A stretch of DNA of 61,326 nt from Paenibacillus sacheonensis. Lineage in GTDB: Bacteria; Bacillota; Bacilli; Paenibacillales; Paenibacillaceae. The stretch spans positions 1 through 61,326 of the forward strand of contig NZ_JAAAMU010000029.1 of assembly GCF_009909195.1 (NCBI RefSeq), given 5' to 3'. Shown in pieces: positions 26,973 through 39,152 of the stretch. The position numbers and the translations under genes were made by a program. The notes beneath the pieces are model-generated. The model was not told the DNA's origin. It ran no database searches and worked only from the letters and a program-made list of their open reading frames with translations. Numbering within the stretch: position 1 is the stretch's first letter; each line of letters opens with the position of its first letter.

Positions 26973-29900
26973 TTGTTGGACGTGAACAACTTCGAGTATA
27001 TGAAGATTGGATTGGCATCTCCGGATAAAATCCGATCGTGGTCCCGCGGAGAAGTAAAGAAACCGGAAACGATTAACTATAGGACGCTTAAGCCGGAGAA
27101 AGAAGGTCTCTTCTGCGAGAAGATCTTCGGACCGACGAAAGACTGGGAATGCCATTGCGGCAAATATAAACGCGTTCGTTATAAAGGCGTCGTTTGTGAC
27201 CGCTGCGGCGTCGAGGTTACGCGTGCAAAGGTGCGCCGTGAGCGTATGGGGCACATCGAGCTTGCAGCTCCTGTATCGCATATTTGGTATTTCAAAGGTA
27301 TTCCGAGCCGTATGGGTCTCGCGCTGGACATGTCGCCGCGCTCCCTGGAAGAGATCATTTACTTCGCATCTTATGTTGTAACGGATCCAGGTGACACGCC
27401 GCTGGAGAAGAAACAGCTCCTGTCCGAGAAGGAATATCGGAGTTACCGCGAGAAGTACGGGTATGGATTCCATGCAGGCATGGGTGCCGAAGCGGTTAAG
27501 AAGCTGCTTCAGGACATCGACGTGGAGCGCGAGCTCGAGCAATTGAAGGAAGATCTTCGCACGGCGCAAGGTCAACGCCGTAACCGTGCGATCAAGCGCC
27601 TTGAAGTCATCGAAGCCTTCCGCAACTCCGGCAATATGCCGGAATGGATGATTCTTGATGTACTGCCTGTCATTCCTCCGGAGCTTCGTCCGATGGTTCA
27701 ACTGGATGGCGGTCGTTTCGCAACGTCCGACTTGAATGACTTGTACCGTCGCGTAATCAACCGGAACAATCGTTTGAAGCGTCTGCTTGACCTGGGCGCT
27801 CCGGATATCATCGTGCAGAACGAGAAACGGATGCTCCAAGAAGCGGTTGATGCTTTGATCGATAACGGCCGCCGCGGCCGCCCGGTAACGGGTCCGGGTA
27901 ACCGTCCGCTTAAATCGCTCAGCCATATGCTGAAAGGTAAACAAGGACGTTTCCGTCAGAACTTGCTCGGTAAACGGGTTGACTATTCCGGTCGTTCCGT
28001 TATCGTCGTCGGTCCTAGCCTGAAAATGTTCCAATGCGGTTTGCCGAAAGAAATGGCGCTTGAGCTCTTTAAACCGTTCGTAATGAAAGAGCTGGTCAAC
28101 AAAAACCTGGCTCACAACATTAAAAGCGCGAAACGTAAAGTTGAGCGCGTAAGCCCGGAAGTATGGGATGTGCTCGAAGAAGTCATCAAGGAGCATCCGG
28201 TTCTGTTGAACCGTGCCCCTACGCTTCACAGACTCGGTATCCAGGCATTTGAACCGATCTTGGTCGAAGGCCGCGCCATCAAGCTTCACCCGCTCGTATG
28301 TACGGCTTACAACGCTGACTTCGACGGTGACCAAATGGCTGTTCACGTACCGCTTTCCGCCGAGGCGCAAGCTGAAGCCAGGTTGTTGATGCTTGCATCG
28401 GGCAACATTTTGAACCCGAAAGACGGCAAGCCTGTCGTTACGCCTTCTCAGGATATGGTCCTCGGCAGCTTCTACCTGACGATGGACAATGCAGAGGGTA
28501 AAGGCAACGGTTCTGTGTTCGCAACGGTCAACGAAGCGATATCGGCATATCAACGCGGCATCGTATCGCTGCATGCGCGGATCTTTGTCCCTGTTAAGGT
28601 ACTGAAGAAAACTTCCTTCACGGAAGCGCAGCAGAAAGCGTCGTTGATCTGCACAACCGTCGGTAAAGTGATCTTCAACGAGATTTACCCGGCCGACTTC
28701 CCTTATATCAACGAACCTACCAAGGTGAACTTGCTGCAAGGCACGCCGGATAAATATTTCGTTCATGAGAAGGGCGCAGATCTCGTTCAATTCTTGAACG
28801 GCCTGCCTCAAATCGGCGGCGTAGGTAAAGAGTACCTCGGCTTGATTATTGCGGAATGCTTCCGTCAATACCATACGACGCGTACCTCTATCATGCTTGA
28901 CCATATTAAACAACTCGGATTCACGTATTCCACGCGTGCAGGTATCACGGTTGCTGTTGCCGACGTTATCGTGCCGCCGGAAAAACAGGAAATCCTGAGA
29001 GAATCCGAAGATAAAGTTAAAGTCGTTACGAATCAATACCGTCGTGGTTTGATTACGAACGAAGAACGCTATGACCGTGTCATCGAGATCTGGAGCAAAA
29101 CGAAGGATCAAATTACGGAAATCCTCATGAAATCGATGGATCGCTACAACTCCATCATGCTCATGGTCGATTCCAAAGCACGGGGTAATAAATCTCAAAT
29201 CACGCAGCTCGGCGGCATGCGCGGTCTGATGGCCAACCCATCCGGCCGGATCATCGAGTTGCCGATCAAGTCGAACTTCCGCGAAGGTCTGACCGTCCTC
29301 GAGTACTTTATCTCGACGCACGGTGCACGTAAAGGTCTTGCCGATACCGCCCTTCGTACAGCTGACTCCGGTTATCTTACTCGTCGTCTTGTCGACGTTG
29401 CGCAGGACGTTATCGTTCGCGAAGACGATTGCGGTACGGATAAAGGGTTCTCGGTCAGCAAAATTCAAGACGGTAAAGAGGTTATCGAGGACCTGTATGA
29501 CCGTATTGAAGGACGTTACTCGTTCGAAACGGTTCGCCATCCGCAAACCGGCGAAGTTATTCTTCAGCGCAACCAGCTGATCGATTCCAACAAAGCGGAA
29601 GAGATCATCGCGGCTGGCGTTGAACGTCTCCAAATTCGTTCCGTACTGAGCTGCCGCGCCCGTCATGGCGTGTGCAAGATCTGTTATGGACGTAACTTGG
29701 CAACGGGCAAATTCGTCGAGATCGGCGAAGCAGTCGGCATTATCGCTGCTCAATCGATCGGAGAACCGGGAACTCAGCTTACCATGCGTACATTCCATAC
29801 CGGCGGCGTAGCCGGAGACGATATCACGCAAGGTTTGCCGCGTATCCAAGAACTCTTCGAAGCGCGTAATCCGAAAGGTCAAGCGATCATCTCCGAGATC

Positions 29901-30599
29901 GATGGCGTTATTAAGGACATTCGCGAGACGAAGGACCGCCGTGAGATCGAAGTGCAAGGTGAAGCGGAATCCAAAACGTATGCCGTTACGTTCGGTTCGC
30001 GTATCCGCGTCGTCAAAGGCAAGCAAATCGAAGCCGGCGATGAATTGACGGATGGTTCCATCGATCCGAAGGATATGCTCCGTATCAAAGGTATCCGTGG
30101 CGTGCAAAACTACATTTTGCAGGAAGTTCAGCGCGTTTACCGGAACCAAGGGGTAGAAATCAACGATAAGCACATCGAGGTTATGGTGAAGCAGATGCTT
30201 CGTAAGATTCGTATCATCGAAGCCGGCGATACTGCGCTTCTTCCAGGCGCATTCGTCGACATCCATGAGTACGAAGCTTCAAACCGCGAAGCAATTCTGT
30301 CTGGCAAAGAGCCGGCAGTTGCCAAACCGGTCTTGCTCGGTATTACAAAAGCATCGCTCGAGACGGATTCCTTCCTGTCCGCTGCATCGTTCCAAGAGAC
30401 GACGCGCGTCTTGACGGATGCTGCGATCAAAGGCAAGGTCGATCAGCTGCTCGGTCTGAAAGAGAATGTTATCATCGGTAAGCTGATCCCTGCGGGCACT
30501 GGCATGCAGCGCTATAGAAGCGTACATGTCGCCGGCATGGACGATGAGTTGACCGAAGAGCAATCGATCGAAGCCGAGACGGTTACGATTGAATCTTAA
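26973..30599 (+). CDS. rpoC: RNA polymerase beta' subunit
   Basis: The product has 1208 residues from TTG 26973, seven bases behind AAGGAGGG; the upstream ATG 26952 precedes that site and is rejected. The N-terminal zinc site (CHCGKYK ... CDRCG) and the catalytic NADFDGDQ (447-454, with D449, D451 and D453 holding the active-site magnesium) are intact. The second zinc site is near residues 893-908. It makes the other half of the polymerase cleft. Confidence 0.98.
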   Translation: MLDVNNFEYMKIGLASPDKIRSWSRGEVKKPETINYRTLKPEKEGLFCEKIFGPTKDWECHCGKYKRVRYKGVVCDRCGVEVTRAKVRRERMGHIELAAPVSHIWYFKGIPSRMGLALDMSPRSLEEIIYFASYVVTDPGDTPLEKKQLLSEKEYRSYREKYGYGFHAGMGAEAVKKLLQDIDVERELEQLKEDLRTAQGQRRNRAIKRLEVIEAFRNSGNMPEWMILDVLPVIPPELRPMVQLDGGRFATSDLNDLYRRVINRNNRLKRLLDLGAPDIIVQNEKRMLQEAVDALIDNGRRGRPVTGPGNRPLKSLSHMLKGKQGRFRQNLLGKRVDYSGRSVIVVGPSLKMFQCGLPKEMALELFKPFVMKELVNKNLAHNIKSAKRKVERVSPEVWDVLEEVIKEHPVLLNRAPTLHRLGIQAFEPILVEGRAIKLHPLVCTAYNADFDGDQMAVHVPLSAEAQAEARLLMLASGNILNPKDGKPVVTPSQDMVLGSFYLTMDNAEGKGNGSVFATVNEAISAYQRGIVSLHARIFVPVKVLKKTSFTEAQQKASLICTTVGKVIFNEIYPADFPYINEPTKVNLLQGTPDKYFVHEKGADLVQFLNGLPQIGGVGKEYLGLIIAECFRQYHTTRTSIMLDHIKQLGFTYSTRAGITVAVADVIVPPEKQEILRESEDKVKVVTNQYRRGLITNEERYDRVIEIWSKTKDQITEILMKSMDRYNSIMLMVDSKARGNKSQITQLGGMRGLMANPSGRIIELPIKSNFREGLTVLEYFISTHGARKGLADTALRTADSGYLTRRLVDVAQDVIVREDDCGTDKGFSVSKIQDGKEVIEDLYDRIEGRYSFETVRHPQTGEVILQRNQLIDSNKAEEIIAAGVERLQIRSVLSCRARHGVCKICYGRNLATGKFVEIGEAVGIIAAQSIGEPGTQLTMRTFHTGGVAGDDITQGLPRIQELFEARNPKGQAIISEIDGVIKDIRETKDRREIEVQGEAESKTYAVTFGSRIRVVKGKQIEAGDELTDGSIDPKDMLRIKGIRGVQNYILQEVQRVYRNQGVEINDKHIEVMVKQMLRKIRIIEAGDTALLPGAFVDIHEYEASNREAILSGKEPAVAKPVLLGITKASLETDSFLSAASFQETTRVLTDAAIKGKVDQLLGLKENVIIGKLIPAGTGMQRYRSVHVAGMDDELTEEQSIEAETVTIES

Positions 30600-30621
30600 T
30601 CGATAAAACCATTGCATGAGG

Positions 30622-30673
30622 GAGCAGAGCGAACAGGTCCCCTTTTAAGGAGAAACCTATTCGCTCTCCGCTC
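30622..30673 (+). other. Long hairpin after rpoC
   Basis: GAGC-AGAGCGAA (30622-30633) pairs with TTCGCTCT-cc-GCTC (30660-30673) around a 26-base loop. There is no T run, so it is more likely a stabilising or processing stem than a terminator. Confidence 0.5.
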
Positions 30674-30733
30674 TGTAATGAGCAACCGACGGACGGTTTA
30701 CTATATTTTCAAGGTTCAAACAAGCGTGGAAGC

Positions 30734-30763
30734 TTGACATTATGCGAGTGGAAGTGCTAATAT
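30734..30763 (+). promoter_or_regulatory. Promoter of ybxF-rpsL-rpsG-fusA
   Basis: A perfect TTGACA (30734-30739), an 18-bp spacer and TAATAT (30758-30763) with TG at 30755-30756. It begins the str operon separately from rpoBC. Confidence 0.75.
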
Positions 30764-30831
30764 GTCGTAGTGTGCCTAATCGCACAACCTCTGCACTTGT
30801 CAGTTTTGATTGACTTGGAAGGTAGGTTATT

Positions 30832-31062
30832 ATGCGATTCGTTATAGGTAGTAAACAGACGACGAAGATGGTGGAGCAACGCAAAGCTAGTCTCGTCTAT
30901 GTTGCGCAAGATGCAGATCCGCGGCTGAAGGACAATATTGTTCGGCTTTGCGAATTGTCAGGAATACCGATCACCTGGTCTGAAACAATGAAGAGCCTCG
31001 GAGAAACCTGCGGGATTGAAGTTGGAGCGGCGATGGCAGCGGTTGTACCGGAAATCGAATAA
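30832..31062 (+). CDS. ybxF: L7Ae-family K-turn RNA-binding protein
   Basis: The 76-residue protein is a single L7Ae/L30e domain of the YbxF type. The segments VYVAQDADPR and GIEVGAAMAAVV cover the fold's kink-turn contact face. B. subtilis YbxF binds kink-turn RNA in vitro and associates with ribosomes, but its cellular role is unsettled. The gene precedes rpsL in the str operon. Interestingly the T-box at 13245 and other RNA leaders in this genome should contain kink-turns. Confidence 0.9.
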   Translation: MRFVIGSKQTTKMVEQRKASLVYVAQDADPRLKDNIVRLCELSGIPITWSETMKSLGETCGIEVGAAMAAVVPEIE

Positions 31063-31198
31063 GAACATGTCGTTTTTACCGAACCGGAAGGGAAGGTAGA
31101 AACTTTCGTTTGTTTCTTTATGAACCGCCTGGATCTGTGGGCTTAATAAGCCGATATGTCTTGAAAGCTTTACTAAGTGAGGAAGGGGGATGCACAAC

Positions 31199-31618
31199 AT
31201 GCCAACAATTAACCAACTGGTCCGTAAAGGCCGTGAGGCGAAAGTCGTTAAATCGAAATCGCCAGCATTGCAAAGAGGTTTCAACGCACTGAAACGTGAA
31301 GAAACAAACATCAGCTCGCCACAAAAACGCGGGGTTTGCACACGTGTAGGTACGATGACTCCGAAAAAACCGAACTCCGCTTTGCGGAAATATGCGCGTG
31401 TACGTTTGACGAACCGCGTTGAGGTAACTGCTTACATCGGCGGTATCGGTCATAACCTTCAAGAGCATAGCGTCGTATTGGTTCGCGGCGGCCGGGTAAA
31501 AGATCTTCCGGGTGTTCGTTACCACATCGTTCGCGGTGCGCTTGATACTGCAGGCGTAAACAACCGTAAACAAGCTCGTTCCAAATACGGAACGAAACGT
31601 CCTAAAGTTAAAAAATAA
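31199..31618 (+). CDS. rpsL: 30S ribosomal protein S12
   Basis: The product is 139 residues from ATG 31199 behind GGAAGGGGG. It has the Firmicute-type insert before SPQKRGVCTRVGTMTPKKPN. Lysines K56 and K101, whose changes give streptomycin resistance in B. subtilis, are the sensitive form here. S12 sits at the decoding centre. Confidence 0.98.
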   Translation: MPTINQLVRKGREAKVVKSKSPALQRGFNALKREETNISSPQKRGVCTRVGTMTPKKPNSALRKYARVRLTNRVEVTAYIGGIGHNLQEHSVVLVRGGRVKDLPGVRYHIVRGALDTAGVNNRKQARSKYGTKRPKVKK

Positions 31619-31686
31619 TGCAGGCATAGCCGGGAACGGTTATCCTCATCCTAAAATGTAAAACTAGAAGAAAGGGGGACTTCCAC

Positions 31687-32157
31687 ATGCCACGCAAAGG
31701 TCCAGTGACAAAACGCGATGTTTTGCCAGATCCGATGTACAGCAGCAAGCTGGTTACTCGCTTGATCAACCGTATCATGGTTGACGGCAAGCGCGGTGTA
31801 GCCGCTACGATTTTGTATGATGCCTTCAAACTCATCAACGAACGTACAGGCAAAGACCCGATGGAAGTTTTTGAAGTAGCAATTAAGAACATCATGCCAG
31901 TACTTGAAGTTAAAGCACGCCGTGTAGGCGGTTCGAACTATCAAGTGCCGATCGAAGTTAAACCGGAACGCCGTACGGCGCTTGGTCTCCGTTGGCTCGT
32001 GAACTATTCACGTAACCGCGGCGAGAAAACGATGGAAGAACGTTTGGCAGCTGAAATCATTGATGCTTCCAATAACACTGGTTCATCCGTGAAAAAACGC
32101 GAAGATACACACAAAATGGCTGAAGCGAATAAAGCATTCGCTCACTATCGTTGGTAG
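31687..32157 (+). CDS. rpsG: 30S ribosomal protein S7
   Basis: The 156-residue protein starts MPRKGPVTKRDVLPDP, as in relatives, and ends in the expected AHYRW. S7 starts assembly of the 30S head and contacts E-site tRNA. It lies between rpsL and fusA, as in all str operons, with AAAGGGGG ahead of the ATG. Confidence 0.98.
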   Translation: MPRKGPVTKRDVLPDPMYSSKLVTRLINRIMVDGKRGVAATILYDAFKLINERTGKDPMEVFEVAIKNIMPVLEVKARRVGGSNYQVPIEVKPERRTALGLRWLVNYSRNRGEKTMEERLAAEIIDASNNTGSSVKKREDTHKMAEANKAFAHYRW

Positions 32158-32186
32158 GATTCGCATAATCGAAAGGAGACTGAATT

Positions 32187-34268
<2,082 letters not shown>

Positions 34269-34384
34269 CAGTCCTTTAGACAACTTGTTTGATATAAGTT
34301 GCATGTTGGCCGGATGATGGAAGACCTAACGGCTCCCATTCGGCCGATCACATAATCTTCTCAATATTAAGGAGGAAGAGTTCA

Positions 34385-35575
<1,191 letters not shown>

Positions 35576-35606
35576 TTAAAACTGCGGCTTAGGCTGCAGA
35601 ATGAGG

Positions 35607-35633
35607 AGCCCACACTTCGGTGTGGGCTTTTTC
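35607..35633 (+). terminator. Terminator after tuf
   Basis: AGCCCACAC and GTGTGGGCT form a 9-bp stem around a stable TTCG tetraloop, followed by five T. It ends the str operon. Confidence 0.95.
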
Positions 35634-35650
35634 TAATATTTGAGGTTTGC

Positions 35651-35783
35651 AGTGAAAGCGTTTCTTCATTAATAATAGATGAAGTGATTTGGGCATTGGA
35701 ATTTTGGAAACAAAGATAAAGAATTGGATCATGCGTTAATGCTGAATGCATTAGAAGAACATGCCAAACAAGAAAAACGTTGA
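35651..35783 (+). pseudogene. Possible frameshifted remnant of a small gene
   Basis: One frame (35651-35716) reads SESVSSLIIDEVIWALEFWK and then stops. Another frame, one base shifted, takes over at about 35708 and reads KDKELDHALMLNALEEHAKQ before a stop at 35781. Joined, they make a plausible helical, charged peptide of about 45 residues. Neither frame has a good start. I do not recognise the protein, and chance is possible. It lies in the 388-base gap between tuf and rpsJ; the rest of that gap holds the tuf terminator, the rpsJ promoter and a likely attenuator. Confidence 0.3.
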
Positions 35784-35799
35784 AAGCATAAGGTTTTTG

Positions 35800-35828
35800 T
35801 TGCATTCGCCTATCCATTTAGATATAAT
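35800..35828 (+). promoter_or_regulatory. Promoter of the S10-spc-alpha cluster
   Basis: TTGCAT (35800-35805), a 17-bp spacer and a perfect TATAAT (35823-35828). It lies 135 bases before rpsJ and probably drives much of the long ribosomal protein cluster. Confidence 0.75.
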
Positions 35829-35869
35829 AGTGAAGTTGGTCTGTGACGTTGCGATGATGTAAGAGGTTG

Positions 35870-35913
35870 CCGACACACACGGCTCCTTTGCCATGAGGGG
35901 CGTGTCGGGTTTT
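35870..35913 (+). terminator. Candidate attenuator before rpsJ
   Basis: CCGACAC (35870-35876) pairs with GTGTCGG (35902-35908), enclosing a second stem GCTCC with GGGGC, and is followed by GTTTTC. It sits about 40 bases into the transcript from the promoter above, well before rpsJ, so it looks like an attenuation site rather than an operon end. Confidence 0.55.
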
Positions 35914-35963
35914 CTTGCGGAGTATGTCCGATACTAAATTGGGCGATAGAAGGAGGGACTTAT

Positions 35964-36272
35964 ATGGCTAAGCAAAAGATTCGTATTCGCTTGAAAGCAT
36001 ACGATCATAGAATTCTGGATCAATCCGCAGAGAAAATTGTTGAAACTGCGAAACGTTCCGGTGCAGGCGTGTCTGGGCCGATTCCGCTTCCAACTGAGAA
36101 GCAAATCATCACCATTCTGCGTGCGGTACACAAGTACAAGGATTCTAGGGAACAATTCGAAATGCGCACGCACAAGCGCTTGATCGACATTGTTAATCCA
36201 ACGCCGCAAACGGTTGATGCATTGATGCGTCTTGACCTGCCATCCGGTGTAGATATCGAAATCAAACTGTAA
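35964..36272 (+). CDS. rpsJ: 30S ribosomal protein S10 (NusE)
   Basis: The 102-residue protein is full length, with the conserved IRIRLKAYDHRILDQS start. S10 is part of the 30S head and, as NusE, joins NusB and NusG in antitermination. It is the first gene of the S10 cluster, behind GAAGGAGGG. Confidence 0.98.
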   Translation: MAKQKIRIRLKAYDHRILDQSAEKIVETAKRSGAGVSGPIPLPTEKQIITILRAVHKYKDSREQFEMRTHKRLIDIVNPTPQTVDALMRLDLPSGVDIEIKL

Positions 36273-36306
36273 TAATTTCAACTTGGAAAGGGAATGAGGT
36301 GTCAAC

Positions 36307-36930
36307 ATGAAAGGTATCTTAGGTAAAAAACTAGGTATGACGCAAGTGTTCACTGCCGAAGGTAACGTCGTTCCAGTAACGGTTATCGAAGCGGGTCCAT
36401 GTGTTGTCTTGCAGAAGAAAGACCAAGAGAACGACGGTTATGTATCCATTCAAGTAGGTTTCTCTGATAAGAAAGAAAGCAGAGCAAACAAGCCGGAAAT
36501 CGGCCACGCGAAAAAAGCCGAAACGGCTCCTAAGCGCTACATTCGTGAATTCCGCGGCGTAAATAACGGGGAATATGAAGTTGGCCAAGAGATCAAGGCT
36601 GACCTGTTCGCTGCTGGCGAATTCGTTGACGTAACTGCTACTTCCAAAGGTAAAGGTTTCACGGGTACGATTCAACGTTGGAACCAAAGCCGCGGCCCAA
36701 TGGCGCATGGCTCGCGTTACCACCGCGGACCAGGTTCGATGGGTTCCATCCAAGCGAACCGCGTACCTAAAGGTAAACACCTTCCAGGTCACATGGGCAG
36801 CGAAACGGTTACGATTCAAAACCTTGAGATCGTACGCGTTGACGTAGAACGTAACGTATTGCTGGTTAAAGGCTCCATTCCGGGTCCTAAAAACAGCTTT
36901 GTAAAAGTTAAATCCACGGTGAAGAAATAA
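36307..36930 (+). CDS. rplC: 50S ribosomal protein L3
   Basis: The product is 207 residues, the family length, beginning MKGILGKKLGMTQVF. The central loop WNQSRGPMAHGSRYHRGPGS reaches toward the peptidyl transferase centre. L3 is one of the first proteins to bind 23S rRNA. Confidence 0.98.
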   Translation: MKGILGKKLGMTQVFTAEGNVVPVTVIEAGPCVVLQKKDQENDGYVSIQVGFSDKKESRANKPEIGHAKKAETAPKRYIREFRGVNNGEYEVGQEIKADLFAAGEFVDVTATSKGKGFTGTIQRWNQSRGPMAHGSRYHRGPGSMGSIQANRVPKGKHLPGHMGSETVTIQNLEIVRVDVERNVLLVKGSIPGPKNSFVKVKSTVKK

Positions 36931-36955
36931 TCATTGAAGAAAGGAGGAACATGAA

Positions 36956-37579
36956 ATGCCGAAAGTAGCACTTTTTAGCGTGAACGGCTCGCAAGTGGGT
37001 GAGGTTGAATTGTCCGAAGCAGTATTCGGAATTGAACCGAACGTTCATGTCCTGCATAGCGCAGTTTTGCTTCAGCAAGCTTCTGAACGCAGAGGCACGC
37101 ATAAAACTAAAGGACGCTCCGAAGTACGTGGCGGCGGTCGTAAGCCTTGGAAACAAAAAGGTACAGGACGCGCGCGTCAAGGTTCCATTCGCGCCCCGCA
37201 ATGGGTAGGCGGCGGTACTGTCTTCGGACCAACTCCACGAAGCTACAGCTTCAAACTTCCTAAAAAAGTTCGTCGCTTGGCAATCAAATCTGCACTGTCT
37301 TCCAAGGTAATCGACAACGATATTATCGTTCTTGATCAACTGGCGTTCGCGCAACCGAAGACGAAAGAATTCGCTGCAATCCTGAATAACCTGAAAGTGG
37401 CTCGTAAAGCACTGATCGTTACAGCGAACTACGAAGATAACGTAGCACTCTCTGCTCGTAACCTTCCTAACGTAAAGTTCGTTGCAGCCGATGGCATCAA
37501 TGTTCTCGACGTAATGAAATACGACCAGCTGATTATCACTAAAGAAGCGGTTGAAAAAGTACAGGAGGTGCTTGCGTAA
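36956..37579 (+). CDS. rplD: 50S ribosomal protein L4
   Basis: The 207-residue protein has the extended basic loop KPWKQKGTGRARQGSIRAPQ (about 62-81) that lines the exit tunnel, where macrolide-resistance changes occur; here it looks wild type. In E. coli L4 represses the S10 operon; whether it does so here is unknown. The stop overlaps the rplW start by one base. Confidence 0.98.
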   Translation: MPKVALFSVNGSQVGEVELSEAVFGIEPNVHVLHSAVLLQQASERRGTHKTKGRSEVRGGGRKPWKQKGTGRARQGSIRAPQWVGGGTVFGPTPRSYSFKLPKKVRRLAIKSALSSKVIDNDIIVLDQLAFAQPKTKEFAAILNNLKVARKALIVTANYEDNVALSARNLPNVKFVAADGINVLDVMKYDQLIITKEAVEKVQEVLA

Positions 37580-37869
37580 TGAAAAATCCTCGTGATATTA
37601 TCAAGCGCCCGATTATTACGGAACAAACGAGCGAATTCATGGCGAACAAACGTTATGTATTCGAGGTTGATCTTCGTGCGAACAAAACTGAGATCAAACT
37701 TGCGATCCAAAACATCTTCAAAGTGAAAGTAACGAGCGTGAACACGCTGCGCATGCCGGCGAAACCGAAGCGTTACGGAAAACACAGCGGATACACGTCC
37801 GAGTGGAAGAAAGCGATCGTTCAACTGAGCGCTGACAGCAACGAGCTAGAATTTTTCGAAACAGTTTAG
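37579..37869 (+). CDS. rplW: 50S ribosomal protein L23
   Basis: The 96-residue protein starts on the last base of the rplD stop. L23 sits at the tunnel exit and docks trigger factor and SRP. AGGAGGTG inside the rplD end serves as ribosome site. Confidence 0.97.
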   Translation: MKNPRDIIKRPIITEQTSEFMANKRYVFEVDLRANKTEIKLAIQNIFKVKVTSVNTLRMPAKPKRYGKHSGYTSEWKKAIVQLSADSNELEFFETV

Positions 37870-37928
37870 TTAACATACGGCCCTTAGGCTGACATGATTA
37901 ACAAGATATCGGTAAGGAGGGAATCGAA

Positions 37929-38759
37929 GTGCCAATTAAGAAGTATAAACCGACTTCTCCAGCACGTCGTGCGATGTCGGTCTCGACTTTTGAAGAGATC
38001 ACGGCAAGCACGCCGGAGAAATCGCTTCTTGCGCCGCTTTTCAAAAAAGCCGGTCGTAACAATCAAGGTAAAATTACGGTTCGTCATCATGGTGGCGGCC
38101 ATAAGCGTAAATACCGGATTATCGACTTTAAACGTAATAAAGACGGTATCGTAGGTAACGTAGCGACGATCGAATACGATCCGAACCGTACGTCCAACAT
38201 CGCACTTATCCACTATGTGGATGGCGAGAAAGCCTACATCATCGCTCCTAAAGGTCTTAAAGTTGGGGACAAGATCGTATCCGGCCCGGCATCTGACATC
38301 AAGATCGGCAATGCTTTGCCGCTTGAGAACATCCCGGTTGGTACAGTTATCCACAACATCGAGCTGAAACCAGGTAAAGGCGGCCAATTGGTTCGCGCAG
38401 CTGGTACGGATGCTCAACTTCTTGGTAAAGAAGAGCAATACGTTACGATTCGCTTGACGTCCGGCGAAGTTCGTCGTATCCTGAAAACTTGCCGTGCAAC
38501 AATCGGTTCCGTCGGTAACGAAGATCACGAACTCGTGAAAATCGGTAAAGCCGGCCGTTCCCGTTGGATGGGTAAACGCCCTGAAGTCCGCGGCGTCGTC
38601 ATGAACCCTAACGATCACCCACACGGTGGTGGTGAAGGCCGTGCTCCAATCGGACGTAAATCCCCAATGTCTCCATGGGGCAAACCGACTTTGGGCTTCA
38701 AAACACGCAAAAAGAAAAAAGCATCGAGCCAGTACATCGTGCGCAGCCGCACGAAATAA
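37929..38759 (+). CDS. rplB: 50S ribosomal protein L2
   Basis: The 276-residue protein starts with GTG 37929 behind AAGGAGGG, giving the family start MPIKKYKPTSPARR. The GVVMNPNDHPHGGGEGRAPI segment near residue 220 includes the histidine at the peptidyl transferase centre. L2 bridges the two subunits. Confidence 0.98.
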   Translation: MPIKKYKPTSPARRAMSVSTFEEITASTPEKSLLAPLFKKAGRNNQGKITVRHHGGGHKRKYRIIDFKRNKDGIVGNVATIEYDPNRTSNIALIHYVDGEKAYIIAPKGLKVGDKIVSGPASDIKIGNALPLENIPVGTVIHNIELKPGKGGQLVRAAGTDAQLLGKEEQYVTIRLTSGEVRRILKTCRATIGSVGNEDHELVKIGKAGRSRWMGKRPEVRGVVMNPNDHPHGGGEGRAPIGRKSPMSPWGKPTLGFKTRKKKKASSQYIVRSRTK

Positions 38760-38780
38760 TAGGCGCCTTGGCGTCAACTG

Positions 38781-38799
38781 CGTGACGCGCAGCGTCGCG
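38781..38799 (+). other. GC-rich hairpin between rplB and rpsS
   Basis: CGTGACGC (38781-38788) pairs with GCGTCGCG (38792-38799) around the three-base loop GCA. It ends about 15 bases before the rpsS ribosome site. There is no T run. It may protect or process the message or tune rpsS translation. Confidence 0.55.
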
Positions 38800-38827
38800 T
38801 AACGCTAGCGTGAAGGGAGGATCATCC

Positions 38828-39109
38828 ATGGGTCGCAGTTTGAAAAAAGGACCGTTTATCGACGGTTACCTGCTGAAAAAAGTTGAAGTACTTAATGCAG
38901 CTGAGAAGAAGACGGTCGTTAAGACATGGTCTCGCCGTTCGACTATTTTCCCGCAATTCATCGGACACACTTTCGCTGTCTATGACGGTCGCAAGCATGT
39001 ACCGGTTTATGTAACGGAAGATATGGTTGGACACAAACTCGGTGAGTTCGCGCCAACGCGTTCGTACAAAGGTCACGGTAATGATGACAAGAAAACGGGT
39101 CGTCGTTAA
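38828..39109 (+). CDS. rpsS: 30S ribosomal protein S19
   Basis: The 93-residue protein starts at ATG 38828 behind GGGAGG, giving MGRSLKKGPFIDGYL. A longer in-frame GTG start at 38810 includes the ribosome site and is rejected. S19 binds the 30S head with S13. Confidence 0.97.
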   Translation: MGRSLKKGPFIDGYLLKKVEVLNAAEKKTVVKTWSRRSTIFPQFIGHTFAVYDGRKHVPVYVTEDMVGHKLGEFAPTRSYKGHGNDDKKTGRR

Positions 39110-39152
39110 TCGTTGGAATAGCTAACGATAAAGTTCGAGAGGAGGTTCATCC

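Noticed and set aside
26691..30266. Open frame of about 1190 codons on the minus strand opposite rpoC
   Set aside because: It mirrors the rpoC codon pattern (third-position bias leaves few stops), has no ribosome site or recognisable domain, and rpoC is certain.
34305..34345. GGCCG-CGGCC hairpin before tuf as a regulatory element
   Set aside because: The stem is only five plus four bp with internal mismatches, too weak to list.
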